From NCBI GenBank assembly GCA_947184155.2, contig CAMXCT020001629.1, positions 62,001 through 126,000 of the forward strand: a DNA stretch of 64,000 nt, in the 5' to 3' direction. A program made the position numbers and the translations under genes. The notes beneath the pieces are model-generated. The model worked only from the letters and a program-made list of their open reading frames with translations. It was not told where the DNA came from and made no database searches. Below, in pieces: positions 1-7,990 of this stretch. This DNA is from Cladocopium goreaui (lineage: Eukaryota; Sar; Dinophyceae; Suessiales; Symbiodiniaceae). Position 1 is the first letter of the stretch; every line of letters starts with the position of its first letter.

Positions 1-1
1 A

Positions 2-3000
2 TTGTCATGTTCCGCAAACGAGGTTGCAGAATATCAAGCAGAGCTAATGGTAGCATCTCAGGAAGACGAAGGTGCAACAATACGCATCCAAGACCTTGAA
101 CGCCGAGGTGCCCTGATGGAACATGGTGCAAGACGAATCCATCAACGCGGTATGGAGATCCAGGAAGAGTACAAGGATGAAGTACATCACCTTCAAGGAC
201 TATTGGGTAATACGGAGGCAAGATTGCAACAACTTCATCAGACCAATGTCTTAACTACCGATATTGCCAACCGATTGTACACTGAAGGTCAAGAAATGCA
301 GACGGATTTCCAGAACTCAATCGTGGAATATCGTAACCGATCCGAGATGGCATCCTTCTCAAGTAATCAACTTGAAATGATTAGCCAACAACAATCAATT
401 GCAGTTCATGAATTGTCTGAACGGAATCAGCTATTGAGTGAAGCTCTCGTTCAGTCTCGTAAACAGGCCGAGTTGTATGAAAGCAGTATTGAGGAGATCA
501 CTAGAGAATCTAGAAAGAAGGTTTTCGAGGCAAATCAGGCCAAATTGGAAAGTGATCTGAAGCACCGAAACACTGAACATGACACTGTCAGAAGAATTGC
601 ATCATACAGGAATCATGAGGCCGAAGCGATATCACACCTGAGGCTTGAATCACAGGCTAGTGCAAATTCGATCGCAAGGGCAGAGCACTATGAAGAGCTC
701 TATGCCAACGAGCAGGAGATGAACTGTGAGTTGAAGGATGAGATCAAAAAGCAGAACGTGAAGTTGCGAAAGTCATTGGCTCAGGGCACTACGACCGACG
801 GTCGTGGCCCTGATGAGATGCTTGTTGAAGACCTACGAAACCAAGCCAAAATAGCTCAAATCAGAGTTCAGGATCTAGACCATGAAGTTCATGAATGTTT
901 ACAGGAGAACATGTTGTTAAAAGAAAGATTGACTGAAGTTGCGGATGTAGGGGCGTCGTCCTTCTCCAACGCTGAAGTCCGAACTTTAAGATCTGAACTA
1001 GAAAGTGAGCGCAAAATGAAATTGGCTAGTGGTGTTCAACAATATGAGAGACCATGCATGTTCATGGGGGAAATTCAGGATAGGGATGAAAAGATTGGTA
1101 TCAAGAATTCTGAGATTATTGACATGAAACGTCACTTAGATGAACTGAGAAAGAGTCTCAAGGATTCTGAAACATCTATGTCTAGGGTCAGCCCTGATAC
1201 ACTTCCCTATTCGGCAGGCGTCCCCAACTATGATCTCGCATCAAGACTGGTCATTGACAAACTGGAGAATGAGGTGAGTGAGGCTAACTCTGAGAACGCT
1301 ATCCTAAAATCTTGGGTATCGCAGATCGACAAGGAGTTGACCTATGAGACAAATATGGCTCATTCCTATCGCGGACATGCTGGACCTTCTCAACAGCAAC
1401 CTTCTCAATTGAACAAAAGAATCACCGATCTGCTGAAAGAAGTTGACAACAAGATCGCCGATGGAACTGAGAAGGACTATTACAAGCCTCCGAGCGGATG
1501 GGGCGGTCCGCCTGACCCTAATGGACCTCCTGACCCTTTCGGGCCCAACGGTCCAGGACCACCTCCAGAACCTCCTGGTTTGCCTTCAGTTCGAGGATCA
1601 CAACGTGATTCAGCAGATGACGTCTCCACAGCGGCTTACACGGCAGAAGAAGTACCGAGAATGTCAAGACGGGAGGCTGACAAAGTCTATGTTAGCCCAT
1701 GGCCGAAGCAACAGAATCTTGGGGTTTGGCAATCAGATCTTATCAAGAGTGTTGTTCTTGCTGCGAATGATGGAGACAAAGCCGCGTGGGAAGCATGGTT
1801 ACAGCCGGCTATAAGACCAAATCCTGACATTGAGCTACTGAATGACAGTGGTGGGCAACGATACCAGTCAATCGACGCCAAGTTGTCAATTGCATTGTCA
1901 AACGTTATAGCCCAAGCCGGTGATGTTGCTCGTCATGTGGCAATTAAACTGAGATTGAGAACGCAGAGTCATAGTCGAAGAGGAACCTATGCTATGGGAC
2001 GAGAAATCTTGGCTATGATCCTGGAACACTTCAGAACCCCAGGTCAACGAGAGACAGCCTTCACCATGGAGCACATCGTGTCGATGAAGTATCTCGGTGA
2101 CTCAAACCTGGAAGTGTTCTACGAGAAATGGATGGAGATGGTATCAAACATGATGCCGGATGATGTACCTCCTGACGATTGGCTTCGTGACGCTCTATAC
2201 AAGAAGATTCGAAATTCGAGTCTTATGATGTTTGATATCAAGCAGTACAAGTCATGGATTGAAGGAGATCAAAGACGGAGCTATCGCTACCTGTTGGACG
2301 TCATCGAAAGACACATCTCTAGAATTAGAGAAGACAAGCATGTGGCCGCCAGGGAGAAGTACGCAAGAGATTTTGCAGGTGGTGGCAAGCCCACTGCTCC
2401 TGCCCCAAATCCAACTGCTGCTGCACCAGATGCCAATCCGAAAGCGAAGCCTAAAGCCACTCCCAAGGAGAAAGCAGCACCGAAGGCAAAGGCCAAGGCT
2501 GATGCAGCTCCAGTTCTACCATCACCTCAACCAAAACAGCATGCAAAAGGAAAGGGAAAAGGTCAAGGGAAAGGAAACGGTCGACCAAACAGCCGAAGTG
2601 CTAGTCCCAGATCCAAGAAGAAGATCCCTTGCCACTTCCATTTCATCAAGAAAGCATGCAGAAAAGGCAAAGATTGTGAATACAGTCACGACCAAAAGGT
2701 GTTCGATGCGAACAAGAACGCGAAAGGTAATGGTCGAAAGCCAGGAACTCCTAGAAGTCAATCTCCAGCAAATAAGACCAAGAAGGTTGATGAGCCATGC
2801 TGGCACTGGGCTAAGGGCAAGTGCCGATATGGAGATAAATGCAACAAACGTCATGATCCTCATCTATTCAACACTGCTCCGAACACCGAAGCACCAAGCT
2901 CAAAGGCTACTCCTGCAGTTGTCCATGATTGGAGTGATGACGAAGGGACATTCCATAAGGTCGCATCGAATGTCGTCAAGAAGAAGGTCAGATTCGATGA

Positions 3001-5407
3001 ATCCAAGACTTGCATCCAAACGTATGTGAAGAAGGACTTCGTGAAGTGCAGCCGGAAATCCCAGACCATCCCCAAAGGCCATGGTAAAGTTGGTAAGCCT
3101 ACTGATCAAATAAGGCAAGATGAGCAATGGTCTTATTCATGCAGACTAGCATCGAGCCGAGGGAAGGCAATGGCTATCCTGATCGATGAGAAGGGTGAGT
3201 ACAGTGACATTGATGAAGTCCTGGTCATCGTCGGCCCCAGCCTGGACATTCTGATCAGACTCGACATCGAGGACGGTGAGGTGTCCAGGGAAGTCTTTGT
3301 GGAGAACTATGTTCAGCACATCGAGGGTCGATATGGTAAAAGGGGCAACACAATGTGCATTACTGTTCCCGTTGAGGAAAGAGATAAGAGATTCATATTG
3401 GATTCTGGAAGTGGTCATGACCTTATCTCATCCACACGAATAAGTAGAATGGATCTCCCAACATATGATGATAAAGTCGTCAACTTCCATACAGCAAACG
3501 GGGTAACATGTTCGACCAAACGTTCAAGTATCAAGTTCGAGGCATTCAACGAACCAGCCGAAGCTCACATCCTGGAAGAAACTCCTTCTGTGATCTCCAT
3601 GGGTAAGCGGTGTGTCGACCTTGGTTACTCATTCGTATGGCCAACTGGGAGAACTCCTTTCATGTTAGATCCCAATGGCAACATCATCGAAATGACTGTC
3701 AAAGACTATATTCCTTATGTGAGTGTCGATCAAGAGAAGAGAAAGCTAAGATCATCCTGCGTGGAAAAGATCATGGCAGTTCTTGATGACGGATGCTCAA
3801 CCTCAGAGGGCGAAGGTCTTTTGGTCATTGATGGAGAAAGTGGGGACGAGCTTGAGGATCTTTCCAACGCCGTTGGACGATCCGATGTTAAATCTCCCAA
3901 GAAATCAATGAAGAAACGTAAGAGAGCAAGGTTGAGATATGGTCAACATGAAGTAGCTGTTGGAAGTGATGCGGGCGATGCTGAGGAAATGTCGTGCTAT
4001 GCCGATGACTATGCCGAATTTGAAGATGATGGGTACGATCCCAGCATTGCACCGGATGACATCCATGAAGATCATCAAATTGAAGTTGAAGAAATTCCTG
4101 AAGATGGAGGAGGTGAAGATGACGATGATGTCATTGATGTTGATGAGGAAGATGGAGGAGTCCGATTGAGTAAGAGGGGAACTTTGAAGAATGAAGCAAG
4201 ATCAAAGGTTCATCTTCTAACTCATCGCTATAAGAACCCATACTGTGAATCATGCGTGCGTGCCAAGATGAAGCACCGGAAGACGTTCAGAGGAGCATTT
4301 CAACGTAAGCTCACGAAGTTTGGGGACCTGGTCACGTTCGACTACGTTGACAATCGTCGTATTGCTGAACAGGATTATGGCGACGACAAAACCATCTTTG
4401 TCATCAGGGATAGATATACGGGGATGCTTCAATCTTATCCTTCTGCTAGGAAGGATACTGACGCAGTCATCCGGGCGGTCAAACAGTTCATGGGCCGTCG
4501 TAAGATCAGAGAAGCATACTCCAATGATGCCCCGCAGTTCGACAAGGCAATGAAGGTCCTGAAGATCCCAATGGACACATCATTGGCCGGAAAGACCAAG
4601 CACAACTCACTTGCAGAAAGAACTAACCAGTTCGTGCTCGTGGCGACCACAACATGCCTACTTGAAGCAGGAATTCCACCGTGCTTTTGGATGTACGCCA
4701 TTAGATGCGTGAGCCACCTGCTCAACATCGAGCCCAACGATGATGAGGTAAGTTCTTGGTGCAAACTTCATGGAGAAGAATTCAAAGGGAAGATGATACC
4801 TTTCGGTGCCCTCGTGTACTTCAAGCCCAGTGGTTCACGTGAACGAGAACAACAACACAAATTTGATCCCATGGGAATTCCCGGAGTGTTCGCCGGATAC
4901 TCCATCGGTCCCGGGCTCCATTGGTCGAGAAAGTACAGGGTATGGGCATTATGTGATTGGAGTAAGCAGAACTTGGCCTATGACGCTGAGAAGCCCATCG
5001 CCAAATTGAGGACTCCGCACTACACCGAAAGGGTAGAACTAAAAGAACCCCTTGAATTCCCATGTAAGTCAGAGTATGAAAGGATCAATGTTTCCATTGA
5101 GGGATTAAAAGTAAAAGATCGTCTTGAAGGAAACCCAGAAATTCTACCGCCACCTCCTCCGGATGATGGTGATGATGATGAAGATGGAGGAGATGACGAT
5201 GGTCATGGTGGTGGTGGTGTACCTTCGTCGAAGGTCCCACAAGAGAAGACGGAAGGGGAGTTGGAAGCGGAAAGGCTCCTTGGTGAAATATCTGAAAGAA
5301 TGGGACCACCAGGTATCGATAAGCCTGCACATCCAGACCTTCATGTTCCAGAAGGAGGGCCAGAACATTACTCCGTTGGAAAGGCCGGGGATGGGTCGTG
5401 TACCTGA
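2..5407 (+). CDS. Ty1/copia-type polyprotein, Gag-protease-integrase part (5' end outside window)
   Basis: Open from the window edge, so the true start lies upstream. Residues 1-480 are a long charged coiled coil, followed by a Pro/Gly-rich hinge (about 495-525). Residues 560-790 are a Gag-like helical region of the dinoflagellate copia type. A low-complexity Lys/Ala/Pro stretch leads into two CCCH fingers (C-x8-C-x5-C-x3-H near 2629-2690; C-x7-C-x5-C-x3-H near 2797-2853). An aspartic protease motif LDSGSGHD lies near 3400. The integrase has an H-x3-H...C-x2-C pre-integrase finger (4207-4260) and candidate catalytic D1447, D1509 and E1539; the D-x29-E spacing is shorter than the usual x35. 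A PFGALVYFKPS/GVFAGY integrase tail follows. The product would package RNA, mature itself and integrate cDNA. The frame ends at a TGA inside the conserved region, so this is a frame break and not a natural terminus. Confidence 0.93.
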   Translation: MSCSANEVAEYQAELMVASQEDEGATIRIQDLERRGALMEHGARRIHQRGMEIQEEYKDEVHHLQGLLGNTEARLQQLHQTNVLTTDIANRLYTEGQEMQTDFQNSIVEYRNRSEMASFSSNQLEMISQQQSIAVHELSERNQLLSEALVQSRKQAELYESSIEEITRESRKKVFEANQAKLESDLKHRNTEHDTVRRIASYRNHEAEAISHLRLESQASANSIARAEHYEELYANEQEMNCELKDEIKKQNVKLRKSLAQGTTTDGRGPDEMLVEDLRNQAKIAQIRVQDLDHEVHECLQENMLLKERLTEVADVGASSFSNAEVRTLRSELESERKMKLASGVQQYERPCMFMGEIQDRDEKIGIKNSEIIDMKRHLDELRKSLKDSETSMSRVSPDTLPYSAGVPNYDLASRLVIDKLENEVSEANSENAILKSWVSQIDKELTYETNMAHSYRGHAGPSQQQPSQLNKRITDLLKEVDNKIADGTEKDYYKPPSGWGGPPDPNGPPDPFGPNGPGPPPEPPGLPSVRGSQRDSADDVSTAAYTAEEVPRMSRREADKVYVSPWPKQQNLGVWQSDLIKSVVLAANDGDKAAWEAWLQPAIRPNPDIELLNDSGGQRYQSIDAKLSIALSNVIAQAGDVARHVAIKLRLRTQSHSRRGTYAMGREILAMILEHFRTPGQRETAFTMEHIVSMKYLGDSNLEVFYEKWMEMVSNMMPDDVPPDDWLRDALYKKIRNSSLMMFDIKQYKSWIEGDQRRSYRYLLDVIERHISRIREDKHVAAREKYARDFAGGGKPTAPAPNPTAAAPDANPKAKPKATPKEKAAPKAKAKADAAPVLPSPQPKQHAKGKGKGQGKGNGRPNSRSASPRSKKKIPCHFHFIKKACRKGKDCEYSHDQKVFDANKNAKGNGRKPGTPRSQSPANKTKKVDEPCWHWAKGKCRYGDKCNKRHDPHLFNTAPNTEAPSSKATPAVVHDWSDDEGTFHKVASNVVKKKVRFDESKTCIQTYVKKDFVKCSRKSQTIPKGHGKVGKPTDQIRQDEQWSYSCRLASSRGKAMAILIDEKGEYSDIDEVLVIVGPSLDILIRLDIEDGEVSREVFVENYVQHIEGRYGKRGNTMCITVPVEERDKRFILDSGSGHDLISSTRISRMDLPTYDDKVVNFHTANGVTCSTKRSSIKFEAFNEPAEAHILEETPSVISMGKRCVDLGYSFVWPTGRTPFMLDPNGNIIEMTVKDYIPYVSVDQEKRKLRSSCVEKIMAVLDDGCSTSEGEGLLVIDGESGDELEDLSNAVGRSDVKSPKKSMKKRKRARLRYGQHEVAVGSDAGDAEEMSCYADDYAEFEDDGYDPSIAPDDIHEDHQIEVEEIPEDGGGEDDDDVIDVDEEDGGVRLSKRGTLKNEARSKVHLLTHRYKNPYCESCVRAKMKHRKTFRGAFQRKLTKFGDLVTFDYVDNRRIAEQDYGDDKTIFVIRDRYTGMLQSYPSARKDTDAVIRAVKQFMGRRKIREAYSNDAPQFDKAMKVLKIPMDTSLAGKTKHNSLAERTNQFVLVATTTCLLEAGIPPCFWMYAIRCVSHLLNIEPNDDEVSSWCKLHGEEFKGKMIPFGALVYFKPSGSREREQQHKFDPMGIPGVFAGYSIGPGLHWSRKYRVWALCDWSKQNLAYDAEKPIAKLRTPHYTERVELKEPLEFPCKSEYERINVSIEGLKVKDRLEGNPEILPPPPPDDGDDDEDGGDDDGHGGGGVPSSKVPQEKTEGELEAERLLGEISERMGPPGIDKPAHPDLHVPEGGPEHYSVGKAGDGSCT

Positions 5408-5703
5408 ATGACGATGGTGAATGGGTGAAGCTCAATGCTCGCGGTCATCCATATCGTATTGATGAACGTGGTTTTCGCAGAATATCAACTACTCGTAGGC
5501 CATCAAAATATACCCCTGACGAGTGGAGGAAGATGTCACCGACCGTCAGAAAGGGCATCGCCAAAGCCGAAGAGAAGAAAGTTGAAGCCGAAGAAGAAAA
5601 GAAGAAGAGCGATGCGAAAATCAAGGAGAGCGAAGAGCGAGCAAAGAGAAAAGAAGAAAGAGAAAGAAGCCAAGAAAACCAAATCATCCAAGAAAGAAGA
5701 TAA
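5398..5703 (+). CDS. Copia polyprotein linker between integrase and RT (shifted frame)
   Basis: The polyprotein continues in frame 1 directly across the frame-2 stop at 5405-5407. Residues such as YLNDDGEWVK and RPSKYTPDEWRK match the linker that I recall in dinoflagellate copia proteins, followed by a Glu/Lys coiled coil. It overlaps the next fragment, and the reading must return to frame 2 somewhere in 5640-5700. There is no separate ATG (the frame opens at a GTG), so this is a piece of the polyprotein and not an independent gene. The two opposite shifts, about 270 bases apart, look like two small indels in the element or in the assembly. Confidence 0.75.
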   Translation: MYLNDDGEWVKLNARGHPYRIDERGFRRISTTRRPSKYTPDEWRKMSPTVRKGIAKAEEKKVEAEEEKKKSDAKIKESEERAKRKEERERSQENQIIQERR

Positions 5704-6592
5704 AGACGATCATGTTTCAGGAGTAGCCATGTCCCAAGACTACGTCCGAAGGGGCAAAGTTTTCCAATATGGAAAAGGGTCCACGTCTCCCGTCGGGAGA
5801 GGGATTCCTGCCTCTGCTCCATGCAATTCTGATCTATCAGACACTGATGTACCTGATGATGATGACTTCTTGATGGATTGGGATGAATGGTCTGAGATCG
5901 AGAGTGGCAGGGGACCGAAGGCTACTTGGAACAACGACAAAGTGTATGACTTCAACCAGGGGAAAGTGGTGGCTGCTGCGACTTTGCACAACACCAACGA
6001 AGTACCCCAAGACGCTCGTGGCCTCAGTGATGTTTTCCTTCCATTTCCATGCATGCCATGCATTAATCATTGTGATGATCATCGAGAAAAGATAGCTTCA
6101 AATGGTGATGGAATCAATATCAACAAGATGTTCAACACTGCAGTTGCAAGGCCTGTTGGTCGAAAGGAAATGATGGAAAACGATGATGCACGTAAGGCCA
6201 TGAGGAAGGAATGGTTAGGTCAACATGCTGCTGGAGTCTATGATTTCAGTGTTATAAGGGAATATGATGACGTTGTTCGAGAAGCAAAAGCAAACAAGAC
6301 AGAGGTTCACATGGCCAGAGTACATGGAATCTGTGTTGAGAAAAACTGCCAGTTGCCTGCAGGAAGCCCTAGTAGAAAATTCAAAGGCCGAGGTGTCTTG
6401 CTTGGTAATCAGGTGAAGAACCAATTCTGGGAGGCTGCTTTCTTCCAGGACTTGGGCAATTCTCCAGCTACTTTTGAGGCATCGAGATGGGCTGATTTCT
6501 ATGGGTGTCTTCCGGGCCATAATTGTAAAACTTGCCGACGCCATTCAAGCATACATTCAAGCAAAACTGACCGGACCACCATGTTGGGTTGA
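5435..6592 (+). CDS. Copia reverse transcriptase, N-terminal part
   Basis: The convincing part runs from about 5640 to 6520. It holds an acidic stretch (DDDDFLMDWDEW), the RT entry motif ARKAMRKEWLGQHAAGVYD, the copia signature KFKGRGVLLGNQVKNQFWEA and then DLGNSPATFEASRWADFYG. Near 6520 the homology jumps to frame 3 (IVKLADAIQAYIQAK), so the C-terminal 20-25 residues of this frame are spurious, as are its first 60-70. This part would form the fingers and first palm segment of the RT. It is inactive as written unless the frame changes are assembly errors. Confidence 0.85.
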   Translation: MLAVIHIVLMNVVFAEYQLLVGHQNIPLTSGGRCHRPSERASPKPKRRKLKPKKKRRRAMRKSRRAKSEQREKKKEKEAKKTKSSKKEDKDDHVSGVAMSQDYVRRGKVFQYGKGSTSPVGRGIPASAPCNSDLSDTDVPDDDDFLMDWDEWSEIESGRGPKATWNNDKVYDFNQGKVVAAATLHNTNEVPQDARGLSDVFLPFPCMPCINHCDDHREKIASNGDGININKMFNTAVARPVGRKEMMENDDARKAMRKEWLGQHAAGVYDFSVIREYDDVVREAKANKTEVHMARVHGICVEKNCQLPAGSPSRKFKGRGVLLGNQVKNQFWEAAFFQDLGNSPATFEASRWADFYGCLPGHNCKTCRRHSSIHSSKTDRTTMLG

Positions 6593-7433
6593 GCTACCCG
6601 AAGATGCTTGGCCAGACGATGTCGATTTTCGAAAATTCCGTAGGCCAGTTGTAAGATTGGTTAAAGCCTTGTACGGCCACCCCGATTCGGGAACAATGTG
6701 GGAACAACATTGTGATCGGAAAGTTCGAGAACTCGACTTCGTTCCTGTTGGAGAAGAATGGCCTTCAATGTATTTTCATAAGAAACTGAAGTTACTTCTT
6801 GTCATCTATGTAGACGACTTAAAGCTGGCAGGACCGGAAGAGAACCTGACTAAGGGTTGGGAGATGCTCAGATCAAAACTCAACATCGAGCCCGAGACTG
6901 ACTTAGGACTCTACCTTGGTTGTGTTTTGAGAAAGGGATCTACCAAACTTCATGATGGTACCCCGGTGTCAACCATGACCTATGACATGGAAGGTTTGTT
7001 GAAACTGTCGGTTGAGAAGTACTTAGACATTGTTGGAAAAGATACGAAGCTGAAACACGTATCCACTCCAAGTCTACCTGAAGAAACAAAGAAACATAAG
7101 TCTAGAGCACCATGTCCCGGGAACCCCAAGAACAAGAAAGTATGTCCATGGTGCGCTCATGAATTTGATCCGGACGCTCCATTGTTTTATGAACAAGGAA
7201 CCCAAGGGGAAGACGTCTCGCCTGGGGAGTCTGAGAGAGGTGCATTAGCGCCACACGCTGCCAGCGTGTTGATGAAGCTGCTGTACGCGGCGAGGATTGC
7301 TCGTTTCGATCTGCTTCGTTCCATTAATTCCCTGGCCAGGAATGTAACAAAGTGGACCATTGATGACGATGCAAAGTTGTATCACTTGATGTGCTACGTG
7401 AATTCCAGCCTATCTAAAAGAATGACCGGATGA
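6474..7433 (+). CDS. Copia reverse transcriptase palm and thumb, with connection to RNase H
   Basis: Real homology starts near 6525. It carries the first catalytic-Asp region (DAIQAYIQAK), VRLVKALYGHPDSGTMWEQH, the active-site YVDD box at 6807-6818, and TDLGLYLGC. A Cys-rich insert, CPG...CPWCAHEF, lies near 7110-7170. The fragment ends at TGA 7431-7433, where the homologous residue is probably Trp (G-[W]-VGD), which suggests a TGG to TGA nonsense change. The RNase H reading continues in the same frame past the stop. The upstream join is a +1 frame change. Confidence 0.9.
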   Translation: MRHRDGLISMGVFRAIIVKLADAIQAYIQAKLTGPPCWVELPEDAWPDDVDFRKFRRPVVRLVKALYGHPDSGTMWEQHCDRKVRELDFVPVGEEWPSMYFHKKLKLLLVIYVDDLKLAGPEENLTKGWEMLRSKLNIEPETDLGLYLGCVLRKGSTKLHDGTPVSTMTYDMEGLLKLSVEKYLDIVGKDTKLKHVSTPSLPEETKKHKSRAPCPGNPKNKKVCPWCAHEFDPDAPLFYEQGTQGEDVSPGESERGALAPHAASVLMKLLYAARIARFDLLRSINSLARNVTKWTIDDDAKLYHLMCYVNSSLSKRMTG

Positions 7434-7529
7434 GTTGGGGACAACTTCAATGAATTGACATTGTCTTTATTTGCTGATGCTGATTTTGCAGGGTGTGCCC
7501 AGTCTTTGTGATCTACTTCAGGGTCTCAT
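7434..7529 (+). pseudogene. First part of copia RNase H, bounded and cut by in-frame TGA codons
   Basis: Read in frame 3 without regard to stops, this stretch gives VGDNFNELTLSLFADADFAG, the usual start of copia RNase H with its catalytic Asp, then CAQSL-TGA-STSGSH. The TGA at 7509-7511 sits where an Arg (CGA) would fit; CGA to TGA is a typical methyl-CpG deamination. With the TGA at 7431 it isolates this segment from both neighbours. Confidence 0.8.
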
Positions 7530-7990
7530 ATGCATATTCAGGGTAACCACACACGGTTTCCTTTGTCCGGGGGCAGCAAACGGCAAGGATGCGTAAGCCA
7601 TTCAACGCCTGAGGCTGAAATCGTGGCAGCCGATGTCACCCTCCGTACTATGGGTTTGCCCGCAATGAGCATTTGGGAAACGCTGACGGGAAAGTCGCCC
7701 AAATTATTGTTCCATGATGACAATCAGGGCATGATAGGTGTAGTCAGGTCGGGTCGTAACCCCACTATGCGGCATCTTGAGAGGACCCATGGCATAGCCA
7801 TTACTTCCCTCCATGAACATTTTACTCGGGAGAACTACGTACTCATGTATGAGGTGACCTCGAAAATGGCCGCCGACATTCACACCAAAGGTTTCAAGAA
7901 TCCGTTGGCATGGAAAAGAGCATGTATGCTCATCAACTTGTTGGACCCTGGTGACATCGGTACGAAAGATCTGCTCGATATGGTCTCACC
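7530..7990 (+). other. Copia RNase H domain (main part)
   Basis: This is the first 155 residues of the giant ORF. It shows the standard copia order: fPLSGGSKRQGCVSHSTPEAE, a WETLTG helix, FHDDNQGMIGV with catalytic acidic residues, and RHLERTHGIAITSLHE followed by K-AADIHTKG. The enzyme would degrade the RNA strand of the RNA/cDNA hybrid. It is separated from its first strand by the TGA at 7509. Confidence 0.9.

Noticed and set aside
7431-7511. Reassignment of TGA as a sense codon
   Set aside because: TGA also ends the FNIP-like genes in all three copies and the first polyprotein frame; only two sites in one decayed region would need reassignment.
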